NCBI GenBank assembly: GCA_017889705.1
Contig: JAGGAB010000015.1
Span: 1-64,000 of the forward strand
DNA: 64,000 nucleotides
Source of the DNA: Bacillota bacterium
GTDB taxonomy: Bacteria > Bacillota > Negativicutes > Sporomusales > Sporomusaceae
Reading direction: 5' to 3'
Position 1 is the stretch's first letter, and every line of letters starts with the position of its first letter. Position numbers and translations under genes: made by a program. Of the stretch, positions 54,355-63,004 are shown one piece after another. The notes beneath the pieces were generated by a model. It was given only the letters and a program-made list of their open reading frames with translations. It was not told the origin of the DNA and made no database searches.

Positions 54355-54399
54355 GGAGGTTTCTTTTTGCCACTATAAAGTGTCCAAAAAGAAACCTCC
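54355..54399. terminator. Bidirectional terminator
   Basis: GGAGGTTTCTTTTTG (54355-54369) and CAAAAAGAAACCTCC (54385-54399) form a perfect 15-bp stem with a 15-nt loop between two convergent genes. Confidence 0.85.
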
Positions 54400-54419
54400 C
54401 GCTATTTTATCTGCCATAC

Positions 54420-55001
54420 CTAATTCTTAAAAGTCAGCCCTACACCAAAGCCGCGAAAATCTTCATCACCACTGCCCGAATTATATTCAAGGTGACGGTA
54501 TGTAGTTGTAAGTTCAAGATTTTTTTGCAATTGATAAGACAGCCCCACCTCGATATTATCGCCTTTACTGCCACAACTTAGCAGCGTATAGAGAGTTGTC
54601 GCATGCCCTATCTTTTTAGTGGCAATAATACCGCCCTGTACCATATCTTCCTCAGATGGCAGATTGGCAACTGCCCCCTTCCGTTCAGTCATTGAATAAC
54701 CGGCCAGTAGTTGCAGATTGTCGTTTATTTTATACAACACATTTACTTCTTTGTTGCTTGCATCGCTTGAGTTGCCATGAAAAGTGGGACTAAAATGCAG
54801 TTGGCGGTAATTCAGCGCCCAACGGCCGCCTAGCCCTACTGTTCCGCCATATTCCCACTTATTGTCCCCACCCCGGAAACTATCAGGTTTCCAGTTAATA
54901 TCAATTGCGACCTTACCTGGGGAAAAATCCTGTAAAGGACTGGCATTACCAGGTGTGCAATTAAACAGCAGCACCATCACCAAAAATAGTTTTTTCCACA
55001 T
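54420..55001 (-). CDS. Outer-membrane beta-barrel-like protein (YfaZ-like)
   Basis: A 193-residue precursor; the ATG at 55001 follows GAAGGAG and gives a signal peptide (MWKKLFLVMVLLFNCTPGNA). The mature part is a series of amphipathic strands with turns (YGGTVGLGGRWALNYRQLHF, LQLLAGYSMTERKGAVA, IGHATTLYTLLSCGSKGDN) and ends in an aromatic residue followed by N (LTFKN), consistent with a small outer-membrane barrel. This and the CsgG-like protein argue for an outer membrane. The family label is tentative. Confidence 0.72.
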   Translation of the reverse strand: MWKKLFLVMVLLFNCTPGNASPLQDFSPGKVAIDINWKPDSFRGGDNKWEYGGTVGLGGRWALNYRQLHFSPTFHGNSSDASNKEVNVLYKINDNLQLLAGYSMTERKGAVANLPSEEDMVQGGIIATKKIGHATTLYTLLSCGSKGDNIEVGLSYQLQKNLELTTTYRHLEYNSGSGDEDFRGFGVGLTFKN

Positions 55002-55204
55002 AAACTCCTTCTCTCCTCTCAATAATATAGTCGAAAAGCTGTACACACTACCTCTATACCATATTTCCTTAGCAGAAAAATATGCCAAAAAGCATCGCAT
55101 ATATTGCGGTGAAGCGCCTTCTCCCAGCATGAGATGCCGCTAATTTATTGAGTTTAGAGCATATTGTTTTTAAGGATTATCCATTTATTTTTTCTTTAAA
55201 AGCA

Positions 55205-55248
55205 AGCTGGGCTCCTGCCAAAAAATTTGGCAGGAGCCCAGCTTTTTA
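55205..55248. terminator. Terminator hairpin of the chemoreceptor-PhnD gene
   Basis: AGCTGGGCTCCTGCCAAA (55205-55222) and TTTGGCAGGAGCCCAGCT (55226-55243) form a perfect 18-bp stem, one of the strongest in the window. A TTTTTATAA tail lies on the plus strand; the minus strand, which carries the chemoreceptor gene, has a weaker tail. Confidence 0.8.
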
Positions 55249-55256
55249 TAATTGTT

Positions 55257-57170
55257 TTATATCATCTTAGCGGCCTGCCGCACTACATCATAGTTGGCAT
55301 CATCAGTGACAATAAACCCGTTAATCGCCGTTTTCTCTAGTAAGCTTTTATACTTGGAATCAGTATCTGAAATATACTGAAACGATTTTTGAATACTGGT
55401 TACCAGTTCGGCCGACAAATCAGGCCGGGCAGCAATTACGTCCTTGGGAATCGGTTTGGTTTCTGCAATGATAGCAAGGCTATTAACTGCTGCCCCGCTT
55501 ACCCGTGCAGCATCCAGCGCTTCATTATAAGTAGCGCCGGCATCCAGCGTACCGTCAAGTACAGCATCAATAACCCGGTTATGACTTCCTAAGAACGAGG
55601 TTTCACCAAAGAAACTCTCGGGATTTTTCCCCTGTTCAGCAAGCATGGCCGCCGGATACACATAGCCGGAAGCTGATTTCCGGTCAACAAAACCGAAGCG
55701 TTTGCTACTTAAGTCATCCAGGGTTTTAAAGTTCTTGTCTTTTCTGGCAATAATATAACCAACATAGGATGCCTGCCGGTTAATGAGCGGCGTTACCAGG
55801 GGAATAATATTCCCCTGATTTTTTGTTGAAACATAGGCAAACGGCGAAAACCAGCCGACATCGCAGGTTCCTTGAAGCAAAGATCGTCCAAGAGCATCAT
55901 AGTCTGTAACGATAATTAAACGTGCCTGTCTCCCAATTTGAGCGGCCACCTTTTCAATAATCGGCAAATAGCTTTCCCGGATATTCTGGGGCGAAGTAAA
56001 GGGATTTATGGCGAAAATAAGATCCCGGCTGCTTTTGGTCCTAACCGCAAACTCCTGAAGCTTGTCAGCCGTTACCGCCATATGTTTGGCATGCCCATAA
56101 ATTTCCGCCACATTCTTTTCCTGCGCACCGACACTTTGCAATGCCTCCCGGGTATTGCCGGCAATATCCACAGTAACCGTGCTAATCGTGCTGACCGCCC
56201 GAACAATTTCATCGGTGGTGTCCCGCTGTTTAAGGGAAACATCCCGTAATTTCTCCACATTTGAGTCAATCACGGTCATCTGCTGAACAATATCCTGCAG
56301 CGCGGCCGCCGAGCCGCGGGATATTTGCTCTGTTCCTGACAATTTATCTGAGGTTGCCTGCATGCTCTCTGTAATACCGGTTATTTTCGTAATAATATTG
56401 TTGATGGCAGCTTCAACATCTCTGGTAATGCCGGCACTTTCATCAGCCAACTTCCGTACTTCTTCGGCCACAACCGCAAACCCCCGGCCATGTTCACCTG
56501 CCCGCGCTGCCTCAATAGCGGCATTAAGAGCCAGTAAATTGGTTTGACTGGCAATACCTTGTATTTCGCCGACAAAATTACCAATACGCTGCGAATCGGC
56601 ATTGAGTTCTTCAACCGCCTTAACTGCGGTCTGAACAGCCTTGGCAATGTCAAGCATATGGTCGCCAATTGCCGTAATTTCGCCCTGATGTTTAACTGCC
56701 ATTTTCCTGGATTTTTTGGCCTGCTGCAGCGCGCTCTGCGAAGCATCGAAAACAACGTTGGCAGTAGACGCGATTTCATCCATACCGGCTGTTGTTTCCT
56801 CAACACTTGCCGCATTATTTTCGCTGGCCTGGGCAATTTCCTCTGATAAATGAGTCAGCGTTTTTAAGGCTGCATTGCTTTTATTCACCACCCACAAGAG
56901 CTGCTGGGTCATAAACGCGACTTCTTCCGCCACCGCCAGTATGTTGTTGCTATCCTGCCCCTCATCGCTTTGCCCGGTGTTTTCCGGATCAATACTATAT
57001 ACTTTACCTTGGGGGCGGCCTATAATAATCACATTGGCAACCTCCAAGACAGCAGCCACACATAATAGCAATGCCAGCCACGCTTCTCCGGTCTGTTGGA
57101 ATACCACTATCGCCAGTCCGGCAATCACCGCTAAAAATCCTACCTGCCCTACAATCACCCGTTTTCGCAC
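55257..57170 (-). CDS. Chemoreceptor fused to a PhnD-like solute-binding domain
   Basis: A 637-residue protein. GTG at 57170 follows GAGGTG by 6 nt and is preferred over an upstream TTG (57254) that lacks a ribosome site. Order: two membrane helices close to the N-terminus (residues about 4-24 and 30-50), then a chemoreceptor signalling domain (tip [20 protein letters not shown]), then from about residue 375 a PhnD-type periplasmic-binding fold ([59 protein letters not shown]). By topology the binding domain would face the cytoplasm, which is unusual. It may sense phosphate/phosphonate-like ligands inside the cell. Confidence 0.87.
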   Translation of the reverse strand: MRKRVIVGQVGFLAVIAGLAIVVFQQTGEAWLALLLCVAAVLEVANVIIIGRPQGKVYSIDPENTGQSDEGQDSNNILAVAEEVAFMTQQLLWVVNKSNAALKTLTHLSEEIAQASENNAASVEETTAGMDEIASTANVVFDASQSALQQAKKSRKMAVKHQGEITAIGDHMLDIAKAVQTAVKAVEELNADSQRIGNFVGEIQGIASQTNLLALNAAIEAARAGEHGRGFAVVAEEVRKLADESAGITRDVEAAINNIITKITGITESMQATSDKLSGTEQISRGSAAALQDIVQQMTVIDSNVEKLRDVSLKQRDTTDEIVRAVSTISTVTVDIAGNTREALQSVGAQEKNVAEIYGHAKHMAVTADKLQEFAVRTKSSRDLIFAINPFTSPQNIRESYLPIIEKVAAQIGRQARLIIVTDYDALGRSLLQGTCDVGWFSPFAYVSTKNQGNIIPLVTPLINRQASYVGYIIARKDKNFKTLDDLSSKRFGFVDRKSASGYVYPAAMLAEQGKNPESFFGETSFLGSHNRVIDAVLDGTLDAGATYNEALDAARVSGAAVNSLAIIAETKPIPKDVIAARPDLSAELVTSIQKSFQYISDTDSKYKSLLEKTAINGFIVTDDANYDVVRQAAKMI

Positions 57171-57282
57171 TAATTTCACCTCTTCTTTGTCGTTAGCCCA
57201 GCCTATCACTTTTTTGCATTTATGTTTGCCCAGTATACAGATATATAGCTTCAAAAGTAATCTTCTTACCTAATAAAAATTA

Positions 57283-57326
57283 TCCCGTTCGCATCTGCTA
57301 GCAGTATTGCTGTGATGCAAACGGGA
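57283..57326. other. Hairpin between the chemoreceptor gene and purB
   Basis: TCCCGTTCGCATC (57283-57295) and GATGCAAACGGGA (57314-57326) form an imperfect 12-bp stem with an 18-nt loop, followed on the plus strand by CTTTCTC. No gene was seen in 57171-57590. Confidence 0.45.
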
Positions 57327-57515
57327 CTTTCTCTAATTTATCCGCCCCAATATTCTGTCTTTTAAAATAATTTGTTCTTCAATAATTGTTAAATTCCTGC
57401 TATATATAATAAAATTTGGAAACCAACTGTTGCTTTAGGTAAGAATTTACTCTAAAACGTGGCATTTTTAGCCAGTAATGTAGTATACTAGTCATAGATT
57501 ATTGACAATAATTTT

Positions 57516-57557
57516 GACTTGATTTAGGCGGCGTTAAAATGCCGTTTGAATCAAGTC
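57516..57557 (+). other. Hairpin in the purB leader
   Basis: GACTTGATT (57516-57524) and AATCAAGTC (57549-57557) are perfect 9-bp arms, with an inner CGGC ... GCCG. The hairpin is 33 nt before the purB start, so it will be in the mRNA leader. It does not match the guanine/adenine riboswitch pattern by eye. Confidence 0.5.
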
Positions 57558-57590
57558 TCCATTTACTTTGAAAGAATATGAGGGATAAAG

Positions 57591-58946
57591 ATGAGCATTA
57601 GATCACTTACACCGCTAGAAGGACGGTATGGGGCAATTACCCAGCCTTTTGGTGAATATTTTTCTGAATGGGCTTTAATAAAATACCGGATTCATGTAGA
57701 AGTGGAGTGGCTTATTGCCATGGCAATGAGCCCTGCTTTTGCTGAAATCCGTGAGTTTACACCAGAAGAAGTCACCTTTTTGCGCAATATTGTCAAAAAC
57801 TTTGACGAACCTGTTGCCCTGCGGATTAAAGAAATTGAGCGCACTACCAACCATGACGTAAAGGCAATTGAATATTTCCTCCGTGAAACCCTAGGGGCCA
57901 TGTCACTGACTGATGTCCTTGAATTCATCCATTTCTCCTGCACTTCTGAAGATATCAATAATCTGTCTTATGCCCTGATGCTTAAGCACGGCATCGAAGA
58001 TGTCTGGCTGCCGTCAGCCGAAAATCTGGTGCAAGCTGTTGCGGCAATGGCAGAAGAAGATAAAACTATAGCTATGCTGGCTCATACCCATGGACAAGCC
58101 GCCTCACCCACAACTGTTGGTAAGGAACTGGCTGTATTTGTTTACCGCTGGAACCGCCAGTTAAAACAAATCCGCGCCCAGGAGTATTTGGGCAAATTCA
58201 ACGGCGCTGTCGGGAACTTCAATGCCCACAGCATTGCCTATCCGGAAGTAGACTGGGAAGCGGTTTCCCGTTCGTTTATCGAGGGTCTGGGACTAAGCTA
58301 CAACCCGCTGACAACCCAGATTGAATCCCATGATTATGTCGCCGAAGTATTCCACGCTCTTACGCGCTTTAACAATATTCTGCTAGATTTTGACCGCGAC
58401 ATGTGGTTGTATATTTCCTTCGGCTATTTCAAGCAAAAAGCCATTGCCGGCGAAGTGGGCTCTTCCACCATGCCGCATAAAGTAAACCCGATAGACTTTG
58501 AAAACTCGGAGGCCAACCTCGGCCTAAGCAATGCAGTTCTTGACCATCTGGCCAACAAGCTGCCGATCTCCCGCCTGCAGCGTGACCTCAGCGACTCTTC
58601 AGCTCAGCGCAATATCGGCACAGGCATTGCTCACTCCCATCTTGCGATTACCTATACATTAAAAGGGCTGAAGAAAACCGTAGTCAACGAAGAAGCTCTT
58701 GCTGCCGACCTGAACCATGCTTGGGAAGTCCTGTCCGAAGCCGTACAAACCGTAATGCGCAAACACGGTCATGCCAATTCCTATGATAAACTCAAAGCCA
58801 TTACCCGTGGCAAAGGCATCAGTGAAGAAGACATCAAAGCCTTTATCCAAAGTGTAGAACTGCCGGAAGCTGATAAGCAACGTCTACTGGCCCTGACACC
58901 AGCCCAGTATGTCGGAATAGCCGCTTCCTTGTTAAAACACATTTAG
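57591..58946 (+). CDS. purB: Adenylosuccinate lyase
   Basis: A 451-residue fumarase/aspartase-superfamily enzyme that releases fumarate from SAICAR and adenylosuccinate in purine synthesis. It starts SIRSLTPLEGRYGAITQPFG, like the E. coli-type PurB, and has the signature SSTMPHKVNPIDFEN, the conserved HTHGQAASPTTVGKELAVF, and IEYFLRE. GAGGG lies upstream of the ATG. It stands alone here rather than in a pur operon. Confidence 0.96.
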   Translation: MSIRSLTPLEGRYGAITQPFGEYFSEWALIKYRIHVEVEWLIAMAMSPAFAEIREFTPEEVTFLRNIVKNFDEPVALRIKEIERTTNHDVKAIEYFLRETLGAMSLTDVLEFIHFSCTSEDINNLSYALMLKHGIEDVWLPSAENLVQAVAAMAEEDKTIAMLAHTHGQAASPTTVGKELAVFVYRWNRQLKQIRAQEYLGKFNGAVGNFNAHSIAYPEVDWEAVSRSFIEGLGLSYNPLTTQIESHDYVAEVFHALTRFNNILLDFDRDMWLYISFGYFKQKAIAGEVGSSTMPHKVNPIDFENSEANLGLSNAVLDHLANKLPISRLQRDLSDSSAQRNIGTGIAHSHLAITYTLKGLKKTVVNEEALAADLNHAWEVLSEAVQTVMRKHGHANSYDKLKAITRGKGISEEDIKAFIQSVELPEADKQRLLALTPAQYVGIAASLLKHI

Positions 58947-58960
58947 TATGTATAACCTAC

Positions 58961-58991
58961 AAAACCCGGCCTCGTTTGAGGCCGGGTTTTT
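58961..58991. terminator. Terminator between purB and korB
   Basis: AAAACCCGGCCTC (58961-58973) and GAGGCCGGGTTTT (58978-58990) form a perfect stem with a GTTT loop, between convergent genes. Confidence 0.92.
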
Positions 58992-59054
58992 ACTTAACCT
59001 AGATAATCACCTATGTTTTGTGCTATACGGGTATTCACTTTACTTAATTGGTTG

Positions 59055-59912
59055 CTATGCTAGATCGGCCATCAAGCCACTGATGTCAACACCGCTCAAT
59101 GTTTTTGCGGTTAGCGTCCTGTCTTTAAGCTGGGCCATTGAGTCGGCAAAAGTTGGCCTTTCTTCCCTAAAAAATACGCCAACAGGAATCTCGTCACCCC
59201 ATCGCCCGGCCAATGATTTAGCCTGTTCGCGATTTGCCGGATCATGGTCGTCGGCAATATTGCGGACCCGCTGCTGATACCAGGCATAGGTATTGACAGA
59301 GTTAAACGATACGCAGGGCTGCAAAATATCAACAACTGCAAAACCGCGGTGCCTGATCGCCTGAACCATCATATCGGCCAACAGGTTCATATCGCCGGTA
59401 TAAGCCCGGGCAACAAAACTCGCACCTAGACTAATTGCCATGTCAACAATATTCACCGGCCTCTCGACATTTCCCAAGGGTGGCGGCGTAAACTTGGTAA
59501 ACATGCCGAGCTCGCTGGTCGGCGAGGTTTGCCCTTTAGTCAGTCCATACACCTGATTATTATGGATAAAATAACTGATATCAAGGTTGCGCCTGGCAGT
59601 ATGGACAAAATGCCCCATCCCCAGACCCATGCCGTCGCCATCACCACCTTCGGCGATAACAGTCAGGCCGTGATTGGCCAGCTTGATACCGGTAGCCACC
59701 GGCAGGCTGCGACCATGCAGCGTCTCAATACGGTAACAGTTAACATATTGACCTATTTTGCTGGAACAGCCAATACCATTAACCAAAACCGTCTGCTCCA
59801 GGTCAAGTTCCAGTGTGGTAAATGCTTTTTTCAGGGAATTAAAAATGCCGAAGTTGCCACAGCCAGGGCACCATGTAGGAACATAATCGAGATTAAAGTC
59901 ATATGCGCTCAT
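59055..59912 (-). CDS. korB: 2-oxoacid:ferredoxin oxidoreductase, beta subunit
   Basis: A 285-residue TPP-binding subunit. It starts with YVPTWCPGCGNFGIFNSLKK and has GIGCSSKIGQYVNCYRIET plus the TPP motif GDGDGMGLGMGHFVHTARRN with NNQVYGLTKGQTSPTS. The ATG overlaps the alpha-subunit stop by 4 nt. 2-Oxoglutarate is the most likely substrate given the gene form, with pyruvate or branched-chain oxoacids possible. Confidence 0.92.
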   Translation of the reverse strand: MSAYDFNLDYVPTWCPGCGNFGIFNSLKKAFTTLELDLEQTVLVNGIGCSSKIGQYVNCYRIETLHGRSLPVATGIKLANHGLTVIAEGGDGDGMGLGMGHFVHTARRNLDISYFIHNNQVYGLTKGQTSPTSELGMFTKFTPPPLGNVERPVNIVDMAISLGASFVARAYTGDMNLLADMMVQAIRHRGFAVVDILQPCVSFNSVNTYAWYQQRVRNIADDHDPANREQAKSLAGRWGDEIPVGVFFREERPTFADSMAQLKDRTLTAKTLSGVDISGLMADLA

Positions 59913-61654
59913 GCCAGCACCTCCTTGATTTTCAGCAGTATCTGCGACGGAGTAAATGCCCGCGAATCATATTTGAGATAGCGATTGGCAAGTTCAATGC
60001 CGGTATACATACGAACAAGTCTGGCAAGCTGCGCTGTTTTGTTGCCCTCTATAAGCAGAGTTTGCTTACTCCGCTTCAGGATTTCCGCCACAGCAGCCGC
60101 GGGAAAAGGCGATAAATAAACAACTTGTAGAACATTGACGCTGATACCTGCCGTTTTCGCAAGTTCCATAGCCTCCAGCGCCGCTCCTTTGGTTGATCCC
60201 CAGACGACCAGCGTCAGGTCGGCTGATTCGGGACCGTGCAGCTTGACAGCTTCGAGTTCGGCCAGGATCTGCGGCTCTTTGTCAAACAGCTTGTCAATGG
60301 CTTTGACGGTGACTTCCGGCTCGCTGCCCGCGTATTCACGATTGCCGGAACTGTAAAAACCGTCCTCACCATGCGTGTAACTTGTGGCAATATGACGTCC
60401 GCCTGCTGTCCCCGGCAAGGCGCGTGCCGACACGCCGTCAGCGGTGAATTCATAGCGGTGGTAAGGCTGATGTTCCGCCAGCCATGCCTCATCGACCAGC
60501 TTGCCGCGTTCGATGGCCAGTCCTTCTGTGGTAAAGAAAGCCTGCGTGACTGACGAATCGGCAAGATATTTATCAGTCAGGATGATAACCGGCAATTGAT
60601 ATTTTTCTGCCAGGTTAAAGGCCCGAAAAGTCTCATAAAAGCATTCTTCGATGTCGCCAGGTGCGACCACAATCCGCAGGAACTCGCCCTGCGCTGCATT
60701 CAGCACAAAGGCCAAATCGGCCTGAGCGGTGCGTGTAGGCTGACCGGTGCTGGGTCCGCCCCGCTGAGCATTGACCATAACCAGCGGTACTTCTGCCAGT
60801 GCGGCAAAGCCCAGTGCTTCTACCATCAGCGAGAAGCCACCGCCGCTGGTGGAGCCAATTGCCCGTACGCCGGCAAAGCCTGCGCCTATCAGCATATTAA
60901 TGGCCGCAATTTCATCTTCGGCCTGCTTAAATACCAAGCCAAAAGCCGGCCCGTTGTCGGCGAGATAGGTCAACACACTGGAACCAGGGGTCATCGGGTA
61001 ACCGGCAGCAAATTTGCAACCGGCTTGTAATGCCCCCATAGCAATCGCATCATTGCCGTTAAGCAGCATCGGCTTCACCGGCGTCTGGGAGAACGCCAGG
61101 GAGAAGGCGGCTCCAGCCGTTTGCTGTGCTACCAGTTCATAATTTGACCGCAGGAGTGCTCGGTTTTTCTCAAACACCTCCAGCTTAAATTCATCGGCCA
61201 GAACTGCTTCGATAAGGTTAATAGGAAAACCGCTCACCGCACAAAATGCGCCTAGCATTGCGCTGTTAGACATAATTTTAGCTACATCGCCGCTTCCCTT
61301 TTGCAGCAGCGGTAATTGATAAACTCGTACACCTTCTGCCAGGCGGGCGCTATCTACAGTAAGGGAAGCATCAGCGATCAGCAAACCACCTGGCTGCAAA
61401 CGGGCATAGTTTTGCTCCAATCCTTCCTGTGACAAAACCGCCAGACAATCCATGGTCTCTTCATGCGCCTTGAGCGGCGCAGCCGCCAAGCGAACCAGAC
61501 AGGTATTCAGCCCGCCTTTAATCAGTGACGGATATTCGTTGACCACAAAAGCCCACAGATTATTTCGTCCGGCCGCCTTGGCCACAGTCGAGCCTGCACT
61601 CATAACCCCATAGCCGGCTTCACCGGCAAACAGGCAGGTAAAATCGTTTTTCAA
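59909..61654 (-). CDS. korA: 2-oxoacid:ferredoxin oxidoreductase, fused gamma-alpha subunit
   Basis: A 581-residue subunit: the gamma domain at the N-terminus (residues 1-190; GEAGYGVMSAGSTVAKAAGR, PSLIKGGLNTCLVRL) and the alpha domain after it (GCKFAAGYPMTPGSSVLTYL, VFKQAEDEIAAINMLIGAGF, STSGGGFSLMVEALGFAALA). This gamma-alpha fusion with a small beta subunit is the KorAB layout. It makes acyl-CoA from a 2-oxoacid, reducing ferredoxin; in anaerobes it may also run in the reductive direction. No delta ferredoxin subunit is encoded next to it. Confidence 0.92.
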   Translation of the reverse strand: MKNDFTCLFAGEAGYGVMSAGSTVAKAAGRNNLWAFVVNEYPSLIKGGLNTCLVRLAAAPLKAHEETMDCLAVLSQEGLEQNYARLQPGGLLIADASLTVDSARLAEGVRVYQLPLLQKGSGDVAKIMSNSAMLGAFCAVSGFPINLIEAVLADEFKLEVFEKNRALLRSNYELVAQQTAGAAFSLAFSQTPVKPMLLNGNDAIAMGALQAGCKFAAGYPMTPGSSVLTYLADNGPAFGLVFKQAEDEIAAINMLIGAGFAGVRAIGSTSGGGFSLMVEALGFAALAEVPLVMVNAQRGGPSTGQPTRTAQADLAFVLNAAQGEFLRIVVAPGDIEECFYETFRAFNLAEKYQLPVIILTDKYLADSSVTQAFFTTEGLAIERGKLVDEAWLAEHQPYHRYEFTADGVSARALPGTAGGRHIATSYTHGEDGFYSSGNREYAGSEPEVTVKAIDKLFDKEPQILAELEAVKLHGPESADLTLVVWGSTKGAALEAMELAKTAGISVNVLQVVYLSPFPAAAVAEILKRSKQTLLIEGNKTAQLARLVRMYTGIELANRYLKYDSRAFTPSQILLKIKEVLA

Positions 61655-61764
61655 AAAACTCCCCCCTTACTATTACTAAATAACTATTTTTCCTTCTTAA
61701 TAACATCTTCGTCTTGTTTTTGGAAATTCCTGTTGTCAACTCTCACAGCAATTGCAAGAAAACA

Positions 61765-61807
61765 CCAAAAATCCCGCCTCATTTTTAGAATGTGGCGGGA
61801 TTTTTGG
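61765..61807. terminator. Bidirectional terminator between korA and the aspartate-dehydrogenase-like gene
   Basis: CCAAAAATCCCGCC (61765-61778) and GGCGGGATTTTTGG (61794-61807) form a perfect 14-bp stem with a 15-nt loop. Confidence 0.88.
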
Positions 61808-61896
61808 ACATCACCAGTTAATATGAATATGCGCATCATACCTAACAGCTAATTTATGATTACCGGAAAGGCTATTTTTTTCATCACAAGCTACTT

Positions 61897-62682
61897 CTAG
61901 AATACAATTGGCGATACGGCATTTTGCAAAACTTCTACAACACTCCAAGCGGCAATTGCGCTGGTACGAGAATAAATATTAAGTTCGGCGCGTACTTCCT
62001 CGCCCTGGACTTCGATCTTGTATTCATCACCCTTAAAGCCTGGCACAACTTTAATATTCATGGCTGTATTGTCCGGGCCGGCGCTGGCAAGAGCAGTAGC
62101 GATTGCCACATTTACCTTGGTTGGCAAAATGGCGATTGCCTCTTTGGTTGTGCCGCTAAATACTTGCCGTGGTTCGGTGACATCCAATAAATCTTCAGTA
62201 AATAGCGGAGTATTACGGAGAGAATCCGGTGCTTTCTGCGCACCGATAGAAGCAGTAATCTGACTCATCAACGCAGCTGTGCGAAGCACATCAAAGCCGC
62301 CTACGGCGCCACTGGCAATATATACGCGGCGCTTATTCTGCGCGGCAATATCTCTTATGCGCTCGTAAAATTCAAGGTCAGCCAAAGCACCGATGGACAG
62401 CACGACCAAGTTTGAACCGCCATTTATTATTTTTTCGCCGTATTCCCGGATGGCTTTTACTGATGCGGCCTCAGCCGTAAAGTCGGCCTTCATCGCCACA
62501 AGCTCGTCAATATCCCCACAAGCCTTGCAGCCATAACGCTTGGCAAACTCCTGGGCACGCTCATAATCTCTTCCCAATACGGCAATAAGTTCATATTCCG
62601 GCAAGTAACCGACTTTTAGCGCATTGGCGACAATTTCATTCAGATATCCGCAGCCAATAAGGGCTAATTTGATTTTTCCCAC
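61897..62682 (-). CDS. Aspartate dehydrogenase-like protein (NadX family)
   Basis: A 261-residue protein with a Rossmann fold (KLALIGCGYLNEIVANALKV) and the DUF108/NadX domain (GGFDVLRTAALMSQITASIG, FSGTTKEAIAILPTKVNVAI). NadX oxidises L-aspartate to iminoaspartate for NAD synthesis. The family's conserved late His (usually NxHEIEV) is Tyr here (GDEYKIEVQG), so activity or substrate may differ. Start is GTG after GAGG. Confidence 0.75.
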   Translation of the reverse strand: MGKIKLALIGCGYLNEIVANALKVGYLPEYELIAVLGRDYERAQEFAKRYGCKACGDIDELVAMKADFTAEAASVKAIREYGEKIINGGSNLVVLSIGALADLEFYERIRDIAAQNKRRVYIASGAVGGFDVLRTAALMSQITASIGAQKAPDSLRNTPLFTEDLLDVTEPRQVFSGTTKEAIAILPTKVNVAIATALASAGPDNTAMNIKVVPGFKGDEYKIEVQGEEVRAELNIYSRTSAIAAWSVVEVLQNAVSPIVF

Positions 62683-63004
62683 GACATATACCTCACTTTA
62701 AGTCTTTGTTATATATTATACTTATCAAATAATCACATTTCATGAATGATGTTGTTATATGCTAGCACAATATTGACCAAATAATTAAACCGCTATCTAC
62801 ACAAACTGAATGCTGCAGCTATCGGCAATCTGCCCTTACAAAGGAGGATTTCCTACCAGCGACATTGAAAACTATTGGAAAAGAGTAACCTGGAAATACG
62901 CCTGTGGACTCAGGACTGTCGCTATTCCAACTTATACGTTTAATTTTTAAAAACACCTATATGATCCCGCTTATGCACATCACTAGAAAAAAGGAGCGAG
63001 CCTG
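62683..63004. other. Intergenic region, no gene seen
   Basis: It contains AAAGGAGG at about 62838 without a usable start codon, and a 7-bp pair AGCGACA / TGTCGCT spaced about 55 nt apart. The gene at 63005 has its own ribosome site. No promoter could be assigned. Confidence 0.4.
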
